DNA of 64,000 nucleotides from Unio delphinus (GCA_029339505.1 JAQISU010000115.1:8815001-8879000), one strand, 5' to 3'; positions 21,925 through 35,077 are shown, counted from the stretch's first letter. Notes: generated by a model from the letters alone, not told the origin. Numbers and translations are program-made.

Positions 21925-24900
21925 CTAAAGTTGATGTAGAGATCGATTGCAGTCAGTAGAATATAACTTAAAGTGGCATATCAACTCTGATATGTGATGA
22001 AACAAATTCAATCCTTTGTTTTGCACGTAAAATTTAGAAGTTGAGTACTCAATTATTTTTCGCAGGTAATTGTACTTGAGAATGGTTTCTAAAATGTTGA
22101 CATGTTTTACACCTTTCATCATCACTGGGCCATATCTGCCAGTTTAGATGTAGCTTGTGACTGGCGCTAGCGTTCACTGACTAGAATGTTTTGAATATTT
22201 TTATGTCTCTAGTAGAATTAAAATAGTTGGTCTTAAGATTAAAGGTTCAAAGCATGTCAGAAACCAACACTTTCCTGTATCATCTGCGGGCTTAGTTATC
22301 TCTGGAAAACCTAAACAATTGCACGAAAGAATCTATATTCACATATCTAATTGGATAACTAAACGCTGGAAACTAAAAAGGGAATCGTTTTGTGTACACT
22401 GCCTAACACTGAAGCCATGCGGTTCAAACCAAGAAGACTCCAAACAACGAAGCAAATAATTCATCATCTGTTTAAGGTCTTTTAATTTTCAATTAAATTA
22501 TTTATTCATTAATTTCACTATTTACGAACTCTCACAGTTTCTTAGTTCTTGTTGGAATTAATATTATCAGTTTGATATTCACAGTATTACTAGTACTGCT
22601 ATTACAGCAGCAAAGAATCATCCCGAATTTATTCTACGGTTGTAGCATATTACAATAAGAGCATTGATATGATTTTGTTATTCCTTTCATTGGTCAATAC
22701 TAGTTGGGCTGCCATTTTATCATCAGAGTTTTAAAAAAATCAATTAGGTACGATCTCTAAAGTGTTTCAAACTATAATTATGTTAACTAAAAAACAGATG
22801 CTTGTCTAAATTGAATTCGTTTGTGTTTATTGCTGTGTTGTCTCTTGTTTTTGCATTAGAAAGTCAAACGGTCTCAGGTTAGTTAAAACCAAAGATTTCA
22901 TGTTTTCTGATCGGATTTATTGTCATTCTATTATTCTCACCCGATTTGTTCGGAGACGGTCCGTGTTGATCAAACTGGTTCTTGGCGGTGGTCTGAAACA
23001 CCTGGAAAAGAAACCATGAATGATATTTACCCTCTGAATGAAAACAGAGATCATTATGTCCCAGACTATTTTATAATCACCCTAAGGAGATTATGTTCAA
23101 ATGGATATAGCCCATCAAGACTTTCTATTAAAACGAGGCTGGTTTAATAAGAGTTCAGTCCTAATAAAAGATTTTTGCGTGACTTGTGATGTCAGCTTTA
23201 TATGGCTTGTTACATAGCACATTGTCAAATCTTTTTTATCAGTGTTTGATGAGGTTATAAGGATATGATTATCAGCAATAAAACAAAACCTTCATTATTT
23301 ATTTAATTTATTATATTGACATTGAAAAACGCAAAACGTACAATAATAAGGGATCCTTAAAATTGAAGGTTTCTAACTTTACCATTGTTTGGAGCGAATC
23401 ATGCCGGTAGTAAGTACTTTATGATGTGTGACAAGTATTGTTTTAAATCCCACTGTAATAAAAAACAAACCTAGGTAACCATCGTTATAGAAGAATAAAA
23501 AACAACGTTCGGGCGCTTTTCTCCTTCACCTATAAAGTTGAAATTTGTGTTCGTTGAGCATTACGTGCAAGTTATATTGCTGTCGTGCTCAACAAGGCAA
23601 AGCAAATGTCACGTGCATTATGTCTTAAATTCTGTTTCGTTTCTGAATTGTCTTACATCGAAACTTTGATTTTCTCATGGGTATGATATAAACGTAACTC
23701 ATACTGAACAACATACTGTATCACTGACTGGTTAAGAAAATAAAAACATTACTTGATTATACTCCCTTAGTCTCAACGAGGCAGGCAAAACAATATTACG
23801 ATTATTATCTAAAATACACCAGGAAATCTCATATCACTAAATCTTACAACTGTAATGACATTGATAATTTTGATTTTCATGTGTGTCAGTGTAACGTATA
23901 TCTGATTTAATTTAAATTTGATTTAACTTAATTCTTTGTGAGTTTTACATTCTTTCGTGTATTATTACATGCCATTGTAATGAAATCTTGTCTACTTGAT
24001 TTGGCACGTTTTCAGAAAATTCAGTTTGACCTGACTCTTTTCATAAACACCTAATAATATAAACATTGTTTCTAATTTTGATTTAGTTCCCGACCTTGAT
24101 TCAAAAATCACTGAGATAAATAAACAATTTTCTATTTTTATTTTATTCTTAGAGTAAAATGATTGGTTTTTATCAAGGTTATACTCGAGTATGTGACTTT
24201 AGATTTGTAAACAGCTTTTATTTCGCTATTCTGGGTTTTCCAAAATTGCGTAGGAGTTAGATTTAATAGAAATGTTTAGAGAGATATTTCTAAGCTGGGC
24301 TAAAAACACTTATACGTCAAGTGTTAACTTCTATTGTGACTAGCTTTTTAGTTTTATGTTACTTTTTCTTTAATTTTTTTTTGGATTTTAAGAGATTAGT
24401 TTAGCCTGCAAGTACTTGCTGCATGGAATTTATTCATGGACAAAGACATTTATTGAAATTGTATTCGGAACTTAAACACCGGATTATTTTCTGTGGTTCA
24501 ACAAAGAACTGTTGAAACTTAAGCGCTATAATACTACAGCATAGGTCATCGTCTTCCATATTAGATTTTCCTCAGAACTCGAACTCAAATTCATTAGAAC
24601 ATTTTATTACTAGGACTTCTAACTATGTTATTCTTTGATTAATTTTGGATTTGATTCTTAAAACAGTACGTTTTAGTTTGTATTTTTACCATGTTTTTCT
24701 AGGGATATAGATTATTTGTTTAACTGTACTAAGCTTGTCGTTTTCAATTTTTCTTTGTTACTGTTTATGCGATGCTAAACACGTAACAGTAAATCACAAT
24801 ACTTACACCATATAATATATTAGCATGTGTATTTAATAACTGGATCCATTATCAAGAATCCATAACTACTCTCATAGCGTCGTTCTACGAAAAATTTGAA

Positions 24901-25093
24901 TATCTCTCCTACTTTGGGTTTTGCCAACCTAAACAATAGTTTCAAACATCGTGACGAAAATAATTGGAAATTATATTCAAGGGCGGAAGTGACCACTTAT
25001 GTACATGATATTGCCAAATGCACCGCTTTAGGTGCAATTGCCATGAAAGCTGATTGTGTATAACTCAGGAAAATATTATTATGTTGCACCTAC
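21925..25093. other. Intron between exons 14 and 15 (copy 2)
   Basis: Counterpart of 15203-18369. No further element recognised. Confidence 0.5.
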
Positions 25094-25324
25094 TGAATCT
25101 TCAGAACTATTCTGAGAAAATATCACGATCATAATATGTAGAGGAGGTTCTGAGCTCCGTCTGGAACTTGTGTAACTCTTCACAGCCTGGAAAGTTTCAT
25201 CAGCCACAATTTGTTGTGGCCACCTGAAACCACCTGTTCCTATTGTTGGGAAAGCGACAGAAAACACGCGATCTTTGTCAGCTTGTTTCAGGCACGTTTT
25301 CACACTGTTGTAGATCATGGAAAC
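25094..25324 (-). CDS. PARP14-like: PARP14-like exon 14 (copy 2, exon C): macrodomain 3, C-terminal half
   Basis: 231 nt, 77 codons (residues about 1528-1604), starting VSMIYNSVKTCLKQADKDRV after acceptor CCCTTTCAG. FSVAFPTIGTGGFRWPQQ is a nearly canonical diphosphate loop, followed by ADETFQAVKSYTSS and the last strand LHIMIVIFSQNSSEDS. Donor TCA|GTAGGT in phase 0 is the best choice; an alternative four bases later would change the phase. About 16 differences from copy 1, more than exon B shows. Confidence 0.85.
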
Positions 25325-25640
25325 CTGAAAGGGATAATCATTGAACCTCAGTTGAACTCCTACCATTTTAATTATTTCGTTATAATGTATCACAATAAAA
25401 TCATATGAGAAAATAATGATACATGGAGTTACATTTAACAAAAATCACAGATCAAGTAACTTGTCAGGAATTTACTTCGGATTGTTTGATATTTTTGAAA
25501 TTAAAGCCAGTTTTTATCACTACATTTTCTGTCCTACCGGTACAAATAGTGATGGAACGTACAAAGTTGTAAACGAATTAAGCAGCAAAAATTCAATTAA
25601 CTGGCGATACTTTTTTGTGTATAAAGAAATACTTATTTGT

Positions 25641-25760
<120 letters not shown>

Positions 25761-25901
25761 CGATAAAATGATACACGTTTCCAAATTCAACCAATGAACT
25801 ATGTTGTTTCTGGTTATCGCTTGCAGCACTAACATATTTTTTTCTACCATTAGGCAAGATGAAAGAGGGAATATGTTTGCTTGAGAAAGTATAGACTTTA
25901 C

Positions 25902-26132
25902 CTGACTTCCTTTTTGTGCGTTGTAGTTCTCCAGTTTTAAATGGTAGACCTTGCTTGCTCCTCGAATATTTCCAGCCCCCGTTATTGCTATATCTCCCTC
26001 TTGGACTCCTTTCCCGTAATTCTGCTGTAACTCGTTCTCGATCGTTGTCCCGCCAGCAGCTTTCCGAATGGCAGACGGTATTATTCCGTTTAATATGGGA
26101 ATTCCTGATGTCGGTGACACAAGTGCCGCTGC
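25902..26132 (-). CDS. PARP14-like: PARP14-like exon 13 (copy 2, exon B): macrodomain 3, N-terminal half
   Basis: 231 nt, 77 codons, phase 0 to 0 (residues about 1451-1527). Begins AAALVSPTSGIPILNGIIPS, aligned with 'DAIVNAAN..L..GGGVA.AI'. The Asp and both Asn of the usual adenosine-binding motif are replaced. IRKAAGGTTIENEL and QEGDIAITGAGNIRGASKVY are the following helix and the 'G....T.AG......' block. Acceptor ATGAAATAG, donor AGTCAG|GTAAAG. Differs from copy 1 at only about 6 of 231 bases. Confidence 0.85.
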
Positions 26133-26236
26133 CTATTTCATAAATGAAATGTATTACAACAGTCACTGGCAAGTTTGTGGCAAAGAAGGAAATCAACATG
26201 AGAATAAATCTTTGCATATTACTTTTCATGAGTTGG

Positions 26237-26294
26237 TCATCATGATACATGTCTGCGGCAGGATGCCCCAGTGATAGACATCACTATAAGCTGC

Positions 26295-26347
<53 letters not shown>

Positions 26348-26663
26348 CCACACACACACACACACACACAATAAAGGATAATATGGAAATGAGCAATGCG
26401 AGTTACGTGTTGAAAGGGCATACATCCGGGTGTATCAGCAATAGCGTAAACATGTTTATTCGTGCTATAAGTTTCGACGGATTTGTATTGCACGGAGTAT
26501 ATATGTGGTCTTTTCTTTTCCTACGCTAACACCAAATATATAGCATCGTATGGTACCAAACATGTTATATTTTAATCAGTGGCGTGTATCATTAGTTAGA
26601 ATATATCTTTGTTTGGTACCAAAGATGGAATATATTCATTATTAAATAGGTAAAAATACATGC

Positions 26664-26735
<72 letters not shown>
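26237..26735. other. Segment present in copy 2 and absent from copy 1
   Basis: Between the shared CTTTTCATGAGT and ACCGT.TGCTGCAGAAAC, copy 2 has about 470 bp more than copy 1. It is framed by a (CT)n(CA)n tract (26301-26370) and a (TA)n tract (26668-26733). In copy 1 only a short (TA)n remains. Probably a deletion in copy 1 between TA-rich ends, but an insertion in copy 2 is not excluded. Confidence 0.7.
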
Positions 26736-26736
<1 letters not shown>

Positions 26737-26959
26737 GTAAATGCTGCAGAAACAAAGTTTACAAGATTAAACCCACTCTTCGGTACAAAACTCGCACTCC
26801 CATCACCTTGTCTTAAGTTCACTGCATTTCCATTGGCTGATTATATAAATGCGTGATTTAAAAAAGCGATAGGACTGTGTTGACCTAATCGGTCGCGGTA
26901 AATGACATTTTTATTTTATTTTGTAAACTAATTGATCCTAACTGAAAACTGATCAAATC

Positions 26960-27985
26960 CGATTCAGCATTGCTTTACATCGGGTTCGGCAAAACGATGC
27001 GTCCATATTTTCAGCGGAAATCAGAGCAATTGACTTTGCTCTGAAATTTGTCGAACAAAAACACATTTTAAATAGCATTATCTTCTGTGACTCACTAACA
27101 GTGCTTCAGTCGCTTCACAATAGAAAACTCTAGATAATCCATTGTTAGTCAATATTTTCGTCAAAAACTCTGAGCTTAGTACCTCCTATAATATAGTATA
27201 CTGTTGGTTACCTAGCCATATTGGTATTAGAGGTAATGAAGACGCTGACCGGGCTGCTAAGATGGCTCTATCCCAAGAACCATCGGATTTTAAATTACCG
27301 TTTACTTTTTTTAAACCTTGTATCAAAAAGTACCTACGCCAGAAGTGGCAGGCGTCATGGAATGATGCAGTCAGTCACAAACTTCATGTCATCAAACCAA
27401 CCCTGGGAGAATGGACTCCTTCCTACAGAACTATCCGTAGGGAGGAGGTTGTCATTGCAAGAATCAGAATCGGTCATACATACATTACCCACTCTCACAT
27501 ACTAAAAGGTGAAGATCTACCAGAGTGCGTTTCTTGCAATGAACCATTCACTGTTAAACACTTTATGACCAAGTGTTCCGACCTGCAACCTACGCGTGAT
27601 ACATACTATATAATGTACATGACATGAAGGAACTTTTTGATACTATACAAATCACTTGTATTTTAGATTTCCTGAAGAAAGTAAATCTTTATTTTAAACT
27701 ATAACTTGTATGCCATCACCTAGAATATTTTTAATCTAATGCAAGTACAGCCTCTTTTTTTGCAACATCTTTTCATCCATATACACTATTTACATCTCCC
27801 GTTTATTGGGAAGCTTCATATTTTACTGTTACCAACACCTTACCATTTTACTTTGAACTATTTGGTTTTCTATGACACTGCTAGATATAAAACCTTTTAG
27901 GATTTTAAACATGTATAATTAGAACCTAGTGTATGGCGCTAAATAGCCTAAGTGTGCTGGTGCGCCGTTAAAAATTAATCAAACA
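26960..27985 (+). mobile_element. Non-LTR retrotransposon 3' end with RNase H (copy 2)
   Basis: Same fragment as in copy 1, without the MITE, so the zinc-knuckle reading CVSCNEPFTVKHFMTKC is intact. A frameshift lies near 27130 (AACTCTAGAT instead of AACTGGAT). The 3' end is at the AAATAGCCTAAGTGTGCTGG motif. The shared position shows that insertion preceded the duplication. Confidence 0.8.
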
Positions 27986-28492
27986 AGCAAACATACATCG
28001 GGTTCATAGTTGTTGTCAAGTAAGGGGAAGTAACTTCAGAAATACGCGAACGGATTCTGGTACGATTCCTTTAAGAACGATTAATTACCATGTCTATAAT
28101 GTAAGGCAATTTCTATTTATTTGTTCTTACTGTTGCACGTACTATTTTTATAGGCACACGCAATCACGCGTCGCATGGCATCATGGAAAATCTAATATAT
28201 TTACATGTGAAAATGGAAGGATATAACTTTCAAATGTGACAATAAAACGTGAAAATATAAGGAAATATTTTTCACATGTGAAAAGAAAGGAATGAAAAAG
28301 GAAGAAAAAAGAGTATTTCACCAATAGGTCTCTATATTTCATATGTAATTATATAATAAATCATGAGCACGTATTCGAGTTCAGCAAAGGTATTATTTTT
28401 TGTTTAGCTATGTCATTAATAGCAATCATTAGTAGCAATAGGACCAACTGATGTAGGTTGTATGAATATACAAAATTCAAATATCTCTTTAC

Positions 28493-28617
28493 CCCGGAAT
28501 TTTCAAGTGAACCGTGCATGAGGGTGAGACGACAGCCATTTTGAAGCGGATAGGTTCCCAGCTGGACTTGGGATGTTGGCGAAGGATTATCCGAATATGA
28601 TGAACTGGAACGTTTTT
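28493..28617 (-). CDS. PARP14-like: PARP14-like exon 12 (cassette copy 2, exon A): macrodomain 3 start
   Basis: 125 nt, residues about 1409-1450. A Ser-rich linker (RSSSSYSDNPSPTS) then VQLGTYPLQNGCRLTLMHGS, the first strand and GDI-like turn of a macrodomain. Acceptor TATTATGTAG, donor TCCGGG|GTAAAG. The acceptor region has been amplified into four 34-bp units just upstream (28621-28757). About 97% identical to its duplicate at 21465-21589 (4 differences counted by eye). Confidence 0.8.
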
Positions 28618-28620
28618 CTA

Positions 28621-28757
28621 CATAATAAAAATTGATTGACTTCACTATACCGTGCATAATAAAAATTGATTGACTTCACTCTACCGTACATAATAAAAAT
28701 TGATTGACTTCACTCTACCGTACATAATAAAAATTGATTGACTTCCCTATACCGTAC
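28621..28757. repeat. 34-bp minisatellite at the acceptor of exon 12, 4 copies
   Basis: Unit CATAATAAAAATTGATTGAC plus TTCACTCTACCGTA. The corresponding unit is single in copy 1 (about 21592-21627). Each repeat contains the sequence just upstream of the 3' splice site, so branch-point and pyrimidine signals were copied too. Confidence 0.9.
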
Positions 28758-29153
28758 ACAAGCAACTTATGTGAGTGTCACATTCACGTGAAATTAATTT
28801 GAGTACTTTTATAAATTATTGACCAATAACGCATGTATTTGCCAATCAATAGTAAACCAACTAACAAGATAAACCATAATTGGTAGAGAAAAACATTTAT
28901 TGGAATACGAATTTGACAATATTCATAATACATTTTTAAAAGTTTCATTTTCGTATATTGATATTGCTTAAAAGAATGTTGTCATTATGCAAGTTTGCAT
29001 GTAAGTGCGTTTATTTAAATAGTATTTAAATCTTCTGACAAAAAACAATAAACTAATAGTGCCAATGACAATGGACATAATTCGATTCCTACAACAATCA
29101 TTAATTCTCAAAGCTGCTCGCTGCTTAATTCTGAAAATTTGAACAAAATATAC

Positions 29154-29268
29154 CCTTTTTCTTTTCCTCTTCCTTTTTCTTTTCCTCTTCCGTGATTTCC
29201 TCTTCAATACTGGCTACTAGTCTGTGAGGACGATTTGCCAACATATTTTGTAGTTCTTGCTCAAACGC
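29154..29268 (-). CDS. PARP14-like: PARP14-like exon 11: macrodomain 2 last helix and Glu/Lys-rich linker
   Basis: 115 nt, 38 codons plus one base (residues about 1371-1408). AFEQELQNMLANRPHRLVAS fits the final macrodomain helix, then a charged run of Glu and Lys (EEEITEEEKKK followed by EEEKKK). The charged run is encoded by a short direct repeat of an 18-nt GA-rich unit. Acceptor AACTAG, donor AAGG|GTATAT. It was found because exon 10 ends in phase 0 and exon 12 needs one extra base; this exon supplies exactly that (phase 0 in, phase 1 out). It lies 12.7 kb from exon 10, across the Polinton. Confidence 0.72.
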
Positions 29269-29438
29269 CTAGTTGACATACAACATTTGAATTATGAAAT
29301 GTAATGGTAAAGCATGTCATATATATTTAGTTACCAAATGTCTCAGGAAGTTTAGTTTGTCCTATATATACAATGATTCTTAGGCAAATGTGATCTTTAG
29401 AAACGAATTGCATACGGAAATAATGTATGCATGGGATA

Positions 29439-29440
<2 letters not shown>

Positions 29441-29525
<85 letters not shown>
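29441..29525. repeat. (CT)n(TA)n microsatellite
   Basis: In the intron between exons 10 and 11. Confidence 0.95.
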
Positions 29526-29527
<2 letters not shown>

Positions 29528-30652
29528 TATACGAATTTTTCCGGATAATTGAATCATGCACATTTTTATTTTACTCTCTTCATACCGTATACATGTATGT
29601 ACATTTATATGCTAGCTTTGAATGTACTGTAGAGTCAATAATGGTTGAAATAAATTAATGAATGCATCTATTGACTTGTGTTTATTTCTCATAATTATAA
29701 CATGCCTTGTACATTCATGTCTAGTAAATGTACAATACACGTACAGTAGTGAATATAAGCTTAAATAATTAACAAATCGAACACTTTTGTCCTTGGTTTT
29801 TATGATGACCACTTCTTTCGACTTGCCGATGTCTAAGGATGAGTAAGCTATACTATGCTGGCATATATCTTGAATGGTAGCTTTTGGGTGATCTTTTCTA
29901 TGCTGGTCGGTATCTCTACTAGTCTACGCTAGCTTGATGGTGCCGTCATAATATATTTAAAAAGTACAACGAATACAAAACTGAGATTCTAGCAAATGCG
30001 ATATGGAAACAAAATAAATACAGTTACTTTTATAAGACTTTTTTACAACTATTATAGATGCTAATGAGCTGATAATAGACGTCCTTACTTTTTATTCTGA
30101 AATGAAGCCCTATACTGTCCACAGCTTGAACAATCAATTGTATTTGTACAGCCATCGATAAACTGTGTTACATACAACTGGTAAACAAGAGGCCTAAAGA
30201 CACACTTAAAATTATTAACCATATGCTAAGCAAAAAAAGCATGGACGATTTTGATCACAGTGTGTTTGTAATATTTAATTATTATCACCTCAGTCGCCGA
30301 CTAGCTAAAACAGACATGTTTTTACAATCGCTGGTTACAATATGGTCACCCAATCTACTAGTTTTCCACACACATGATCACGCGATCAATTTATAACTTT
30401 TAACGTAGCACCAGAATTTGACAAGTCAGAGATTGAGACATTGACACGCCTCCAAATGTGTGGAGATGAATATGTGCTATCCATGTGACTTTATTTTCAT
30501 AAGCGTGTTTTGCAACTTTTTTTTGTTTTGGACAGATTATTCTCGGATTGTCGAGACAAGTTTTGAAATAATTTTACACTTTAGTATTGAATTTTGATTT
30601 CCGGAACGCTGATTTCTTGATTAACGGAATAAATTAACGTTGAGAAATTCCG

Positions 30653-30655
<3 letters not shown>
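29526..30655. other. Intron, nothing recognised
   Basis: AT-rich sequence without supported features. Confidence 0.4.

Positions 30656-30741
<86 letters not shown>
30656..30741. repeat. (TA)n(GA)n microsatellite
   Basis: Just left of the Polinton's left end. Confidence 0.95.
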
Positions 30742-30746
<5 letters not shown>

Positions 30747-30989
30747 TGTGTGTAAATATATATACGGATAGATATCTTCCAAAAGATTATGAGACCTAGT
30801 TCAAGCTCAAAATTATGTCAAGATTCAAGCCTAGAAAGACTGGGAAAGTAACTTATATCGTTGTGGATTAAGCAAAAGACACTATGAGATTGTTGTGCAC
30901 GAAGCAGAATCCTATGTGAAAGCTCAGAATAGGAAGAATAGTGAACATAATAAAAGTAGTGTACCGAATGAAGCAAACCAATAAATACT

Positions 30990-31110
30990 AGTAGTTAATG
31001 GGCCGACAGGGTCTTAGTTTTAAATTTGGTCGTTTGCACCATGGGGTCTATCAGACTTTAACATGGGTGGGTCTGTATAGGATGAATTCAACATAGGGAA
31101 TTGATTGGGT
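30990..31110. repeat. Polinton left terminal inverted repeat
   Basis: Inverted match to 41535-41671. Begins AG at 30990 right after AATACT. Confidence 0.75.
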
Positions 31111-33420
31111 ATGACCTGAATGCGCGTTACTCTACTAAGGGACAAATAGAGGCATATACGTTGAGGATTAGGCTAATACTAGTAAACCCCACGTTATTTA
31201 CTATCTGCACAATTTGAGAATGAACATTTTTATTTACAAAACATACACCATCACCTACAGTTGCATCAGTAAAGAGTCACTGTTGATAGTGACACTAGTT
31301 TAACACTTAACAAATTTTATGTTTTGCTTGAACGAGGGTTTTGTTAGAGAAAAACAAAAAGAAACACATGAGCACACACACAAACATACGCTAATAAATA
31401 GGTTTTTGCTAAGAGAAAAACAAACACACACACAAACGTACGCGCGCACACATACACACAGTTTCACAATCGTATGTGCGAACTCAAACACACATACACA
31501 GACGTTCGCGTGCACACACACCTTAAACACACACAAACGGATGCTCAAAAACACATATACACATAATGATATGATCTGCAACTTGATCAGTTCTTTACTA
31601 GATATTAGGTTAGCTCGGAGACGGGCTGTTGTTTTTCAACTCCAAATACACCTGGTTAACGGTGTCACCACCCGGCCAGGCACCACACGCGCAATTCCTA
31701 CTCCAATCGTACTCCCAATTCATTGTTGGGTGTTCTTGCGAGTGCAGAGGGAACTTGAGTTGCTTCACTATCCTTTCCTCCCTTTAAGGGATAGTGAAGA
31801 CTTGTTTACTCTATGGGTTACGTCAGACCCGTGTATACAGTGATTGTCGTGGTTTCTTGCGATGTGGCTCCCACTCTTGCCGCTGTCGTTCCAAATCCCC
31901 CTCTCAGTTTATATATCTGTGGGTGACCTATCAATGTGCTGATAATAGCTGTGGTGCTTTGCACTTAGGAGGTGTTCTCACCGTTGGTATGACTTCACAG
32001 CTCCGTCATAATTTCATGTGAGGCAGGATCATTTCGTTTCATTTTTCCTTTATTTCGTTTTCATCACCCCAACATCTTCAAGTCTGACAATTTTTGTAAT
32101 TGAATCCATGGCCAGCTCATCCAGGTTTCGCCTAGCATACTCCAGGTGCAGTTAGAGTTCAAGACGTTTGGCTAGTCTATTCATGTCAACGAGTAAACAC
32201 TGGGGTAGCTTTGCTTTTTATCACTGAAGTACGGACGCGAAGCAAAACATTCCACTTACACAAAAACTAACAATATCCACTTCACCATCAAAATATGGAA
32301 CTTGCGGAGCTAAAAGAATAACTCACGTTTATATTTTTGTTTACCACGCATCCATACAAAAAACACAGAATATCTTATAAGTCAGGAAAACGAAGTGTTC
32401 ATAAAGACACATTTCTATCCCAATACTTACAAACACATAAATTATCTTACAAAGTCATAGAAACGAAGTGTTTATAGGCGCACGTCTACATTTATGTACC
32501 CACCAACACACACATACACACATTTATGGCAATTTGACTGCTATCTCTTTTCTAGATTGTTGGGGTAACCCTAAAAAGTGCTGTTTTATTGGGGTTGTGG
32601 TAATCTCTTATCATCTAAGACTGCGTCCCCGTCTGGCTGCAGGCTTTCCCACAGGATAATGTCTGCTTCTTCGGAAAGAGAAAACCTATTTCGTGACTAC
32701 TATACAGTCGACACAGCCTCTGTCTGCTTCCTGAGACTGTTATTGTTGCTGTTGCTGTTCGCTCTGCTGTTTCTGAAGTCTGTACGTATGGGTTGATTCT
32801 TCTTTCTCCTTCATTATTTAGTCTTTTAAGACCTCTTTTATCAGGTCTTGGACCACTGTTAATATCCTGAAAATTCAATCGCATCAGGCTTGGATATCAT
32901 GATTTGCCTGACACAATGTAAATTCACGTAGGCTTCGTACAGCTTTTCTAGTCTTGAAACACATCTTTATAGTTTGAGTCATCAATGGATGGTCAGACTG
33001 GATACTGACGCACTTTATATGACGCAAGCGTGGACGTGATTAAAAACATCCCTACACGTTTTAGGGTAGGAACGCGTAAGCTCATCTCATGATGAAAGAT
33101 TGAGAGAAGTCAAAAAGCACATACAATGAAAAAAATGTTTTAAAAAAACCACCAGCATTTTTGTCTTCAAATATAACAATTTTATTCAACCAATAATTAA
33201 CCAACATACTAATATAACAGTACATACAAATATCAAATAACATTTTTTTGACACGATTTAGAACATTGTCAAGTCAAATTAGACTTCCACATGTGGAGGT
33301 CATTTGGCCATTGATGTTGATTACGTTCCCTAACTACATACTAGAGATATCCATAATGGTCAGAAAATAATCGGTCTCCTTTTTTATTTTATCCAGAAAA
33401 GTCACGATCAAAAAGTCACT
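31111..33420. other. Polinton interior, left part, no gene recognised
   Basis: Contains a degenerate CA-rich tract (31370-31560). Open frames at 31319-31843 and 31794-32021 on the plus strand give no recognisable protein. Probably decayed element sequence. Confidence 0.4.
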
Positions 33421-33427
33421 AAATGTT

Positions 33428-33640
33428 CTAAGGGACATCCAAGGGTACGTTCATCAAGAAATTGCACACAATACCGCACACCATTGAATCTGTGCCTTGT
33501 AATTTGACATTAATAAAGTGAATCATATCGTCATTTCTTTTCATTAAGTCGACGATGTTGTATTCCAAAGGAGATAATGCACACAAATCAAAATACTTCA
33601 CACAGGTGTCGTGGGTAACGTAGACGGTCACGAAGTAGGT
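33428..33640 (-). pseudogene. Polinton protease relic (adenovirus-type cysteine protease), 3' part
   Basis: Minus-strand frame with VTVYVTHDTCVKYFDLCALS near the start and LQGTDSMVCGIVC near the end. The family pattern is 'V.VY....G..EYFDS.G..P' with the Q....S..CG.YC..F block around the catalytic Cys. The upstream catalytic His region is not found. Truncated relic; this enzyme class matures capsid proteins in Polintons and adenoviruses. Confidence 0.6.
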
Positions 33641-33829
33641 TTGCGGTAAGGCCGTTCAGTTTTAACGCAAACAACAGTATATCAAGAAGCGATGTTCGAG
33701 CTGTTCTTCAAAAGGTAATTAAGTTCCCATGTATCCATTGTGTCTTTGTTTTTTCTAGTTTCCAGTTAGTGATAAGTCATCAAATTAATCCTGACTATGA
33801 GCTAGAAAATCTCTGTCAAGTAATCGTCT

Positions 33830-34010
33830 TTTCGTTCGTCTCTGTACTTTGGGCCAAGATAGTTTCTAGAGCAGTAGATGGAGAGAAGGAATGGTCACGC
33901 GTCGTTTGACCACTGATGTAACACTGCGTCTTCCACGATGAGACCCCAAACCTACTCCTGATACTTGTTCAATTTTATTTAATGACTCATTATCAGACAT
34001 TGATCGTGTT
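33830..34010. repeat. Internal direct repeat R1, copy a
   Basis: About 180 bp, roughly 75-80% alike to 34660-34850: AATCTCTGTC.AGTAATCGTCT, CTGGGCCAAGA, TGATGTAA.ACTGC, TGAGACCCCAA. Suggests duplicated minus-strand genes inside the Polinton. Confidence 0.7.
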
Positions 34011-34617
34011 GCATTTGACAGGGATGATCGTTATGACATCCATATCAATGATTTTTGGTCAACCCTGTTAATGTTTCCGTCAGTTGTTTGGCAAATCAGG
34101 TCGGAAATGCTGTTCTTGTTCTGACAATATGGACATGACCATCACATATTCGTCTTTTTCATTTTTGGTGGGTGGTTCTGCTTCTACGATATCCTCCCGT
34201 TCCATTTCCAAAGATTTTCCACCATTCAAAGAGGGATGAGTCTTCCATAGCTTCTAATTGTCTAGAATGATTTATCTCAAACTATTGATTTCTAGAGTGT
34301 TGTCTAATTCGGCATACAAGATCACGTGCATCGTTTTGCATTGGGCTTCTGCAAACTAAAGTTCCTTGGTCTTGAGTGATATCAAAGACACCCAAAGCAT
34401 AACCTCCTGCATAATCGTCTGTACGATATGCCGTGACTGGCTATCGTCCCCAATTCGACCGTGGCTTCGTTCAGGGACAAGTACGATCTCATTTAATTCT
34501 TCTCTGTACACTTAGGTTTGTAGGGTCTGGTACACAAGGTCTTGCCATCACAACTGCTTAACATCGAATAGATTGGTAGTGAACGCTTCGTTAACAGCTT
34601 AGTTGCTCACGTATCGA

Positions 34618-35077
34618 TTAACCTGTAACGTTAATCCCGAATTTGTTGTCGAAAATCTCTGTCCAGTAATCGTCTCTTTGCTTCGTCTGCGTACTCTGGG
34701 CCAAGAGAGTTTCACTGCGATGAGTTTCTCTAGAGTAGTCAATTGAGGGAAGAATGATCACGTAAGTCCTTATACATCTGATGTAAGACTGCTTCGTCCA
34801 AGCTGAGACCCCAAGACTGCTCCAAATACTTGTTAAGCAAACGATCAAACATCGAAATACGACTTACTGACCGAAACATAATGAGGATGTACAAATTCGG
34901 GATGAACGTAATTGGTGTTTCCACCTTCTTTGTATTTAGTCCCAGTGGATTCCTCTGTGAAAGGAATGATTCGAAGTGATGGTACGGATGTGTGTCAAAA
35001 TACGTTGTCCTCCACCATATCAGAGTACACAAAGATAAAAATGTAATCATCGGTTCAGTTCTACAGGAGAACAACAA
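34618..35077 (-). pseudogene. Polinton gene relic, function not recognised
   Basis: Two overlapping minus-strand frames (34739-35077 and 34618-34848). The longer has about 112 residues, including VETPITFIPNLYILIMFRS and LEQSWGLSLDEAVLHQMYKD. Its last third is the R1 repeat (34660-34850), so a second gene copy once lay at 33830-34010. Could be a structural protein; I cannot assign it. Confidence 0.35.
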
